In this document: piece by piece, positions 7,660-8,022 of the stretch
Layout: each line of letters begins with the position of its first letter
How positions within the stretch are numbered: the stretch's first letter is position 1
Translations under genes and position numbers: made by a program
Notes under the pieces: generated by a model
What the model saw: only the letters and a program-made list of their open reading frames with translations
What the model was told of the DNA's origin: nothing
Databases searched by the model: none
From: Flavipsychrobacter stenotrophus
Lineage (GTDB): Bacteria > Bacteroidota > Bacteroidia > Chitinophagales > Chitinophagaceae
DNA: 8,022 bases
Direction of reading: 5' to 3'
Assembly (NCBI GenBank): GCA_947372365.1
Contig: CANBTK010000058.1
Location: 1-8,022, forward strand

Positions 7660-7722
7660 TTGGCAATTTATTGCTGGCTGCTGGCAGGCAGAGTTTAAGG
7701 AAATGCGATTTCAAATTTTCAA

Positions 7723-7754
7723 TTTGGAATTTTGATAAAAGCACATTACTTTTG
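7723..7754 (+). promoter_or_regulatory. Strong Bacteroidota-type promoter for tRNA-Gln
   Basis: TTTG at 7723-7726, a 20-bp spacer and TACTTTTG at 7747-7754 match the consensus at both elements. The predicted RNA start near 7760 lies about 17 nt before the mature tRNA. The -33 element is also the right arm of an inverted repeat, CAAATT (7712-7717) and AATTTG (7721-7726). The 117 bp between the malic enzyme stop and the tRNA hold no clear terminator, only CTGGC-rich repetition at about 7673-7691. Confidence 0.7.
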
Positions 7755-7776
7755 CACTCCCTTACACGAGGTTGTT

Positions 7777-7847
7777 AGTCCTGTGGTGTAACGGTAGCAC
7801 AACAGTTTTTGGTACTGTTTGTCCTGGTTCGAATCCAGTCGGGACTA
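7777..7847 (+). tRNA. tRNA-Gln (anticodon UUG)
   Basis: The 71-nt sequence folds as a full cloverleaf. The acceptor stem is AGTCCTG with CGGGACT (one T-G wobble); U8 is present; the D-stem is GTG/CAC with the G-G pair in the loop. The anticodon stem ACAGT/ACTGT encloses TTTTGGT, with anticodon TTG at 7809-7811. The T-stem is CTGG/CCAG around TTCGAAT. The variable region is four bases if the T-stem is kept in standard register, which leaves position 49-65 as a C-T mismatch. Discriminator base is A7847. CCA is not encoded (CTA follows), so it must be added after transcription. It reads CAA and, by wobble, CAG. Confidence 0.95.
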
Positions 7848-7856
7848 CTAAATAAT

Positions 7857-7907
7857 AGAGAGCGAAGTGCAGGAGCGAAGGTCGCTGCCACTTCGCTCTC
7901 TTTTTTT
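7857..7907 (+). terminator. Rho-independent terminator after tRNA-Gln
   Basis: AGAGAGCGAAGTG (7857-7869) pairs perfectly over 13 bp with CACTTCGCTCTCT (7889-7901) and is followed by seven T residues (7901-7907). The interior can form a second small helix, GCGA/TCGC around AGG. It begins nine nt after the tRNA. GAGCGAAG occurs twice (7860-7867 and 7873-7880), and either copy could pair with CTTCGCTC at 7891-7898; the longer outer stem should win. Confidence 0.93.
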
Positions 7908-7999
7908 GGTATCCCCATACGGCATCCTGCACTTATGTCAGTGCAAAATATTTATTTATTGGGATTTATGGAATAATCAATTATTTGCTTCTTCGAATT

Positions 8000-8022
8000 A
8001 TGGCAAGTACTGTAACGCATAA
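8000..8022 (+). CDS. Possible start of a plus-strand gene (partial, right edge)
   Basis: ATG at 8000 opens a frame coding for M-A-S-T-V-T-H and then leaves the window. Support is thin: it follows an AT-rich stretch (about 7940-7999) typical of a promoter region, with ATTG at 7958-7961, an 18-bp spacer and the imperfect -7 box ATTATTTG at 7980-7987. That would give a very short leader, as proposed for the malic enzyme gene. Seven codons are too few to identify a product. An alternative is a minus-strand gene ending at 7981. Confidence 0.3.

Noticed and set aside
7673..7695. CTGGC-rich stretch after the malic enzyme stop as a terminator
   Set aside because: Only 4-bp pairings such as CTGC/GCAG form, and no T-run follows.
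7981..8022. Possible C-terminus of a minus-strand gene (L-C-V-T-V-L-A-I-I-R-R-S-K, stop at 7983-7981)
   Set aside because: Only 13 codons stay open, with no recognisable motif and no terminator beyond the stop; an open frame this short is expected by chance. It remains a rival to the plus-strand start at 8000.

Overview
The window looks like chromosome from a member of the Bacteroidota. The coding sequences have no Shine-Dalgarno sequence before their starts. Four of the five upstream regions examined carry matches to the Bacteroidota promoter (TTG or TTTG, about 18-21 bp, then TAnnTTTG). The proteins are also typical of the phylum: a DUF4369-like/TlpA-like thioredoxin, a ~650-residue double-parvulin foldase, and a ~757-residue hybrid malic enzyme. 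A chitinophagal or sphingobacterial relative is my best guess, but the window alone cannot settle the genus.

Layout: (1) at 1-68, the first 22 codons of a minus-strand gene that begins with a signal peptide and runs off the left edge; (2) a 339-bp divergent intergenic region with a good promoter for the next gene; (3) 408-3913, two co-directional genes for exported proteins, a thioredoxin-fold protein with a CGHC active site and a two-domain parvulin prolyl isomerase, separated by 77 bp holding a 17-bp hairpin and ended by an intrinsic terminator; (4) 4165-5292, a membrane acyltransferase of the acyltransferase 3 (OafA-like) family, apparently on its own; (5) 5386-7659, an NADP-type malic enzyme fused to a phosphotransacetylase-like domain; (6) tRNA-Gln(UUG) at 7777-7847 with its own strong promoter and a very strong terminator; (7) an AT-rich tail that may hold the start of another gene.

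The thioredoxin and parvulin genes plausibly act together in folding or redox maintenance of exported and outer-membrane proteins. The acyltransferase would modify a cell-surface glycan or lipid. The malic enzyme supplies pyruvate and NADPH from malate, with acetyl-CoA-type control expected from the family. The tRNA decodes CAA and probably CAG. I see no phage, transposon, CRISPR, toxin-antitoxin or defence gene. I found no convincing undescribed system; the points worth a second look are the intergenic hairpin, the architecture and residue loss in the parvulin protein, and details of the tRNA locus.
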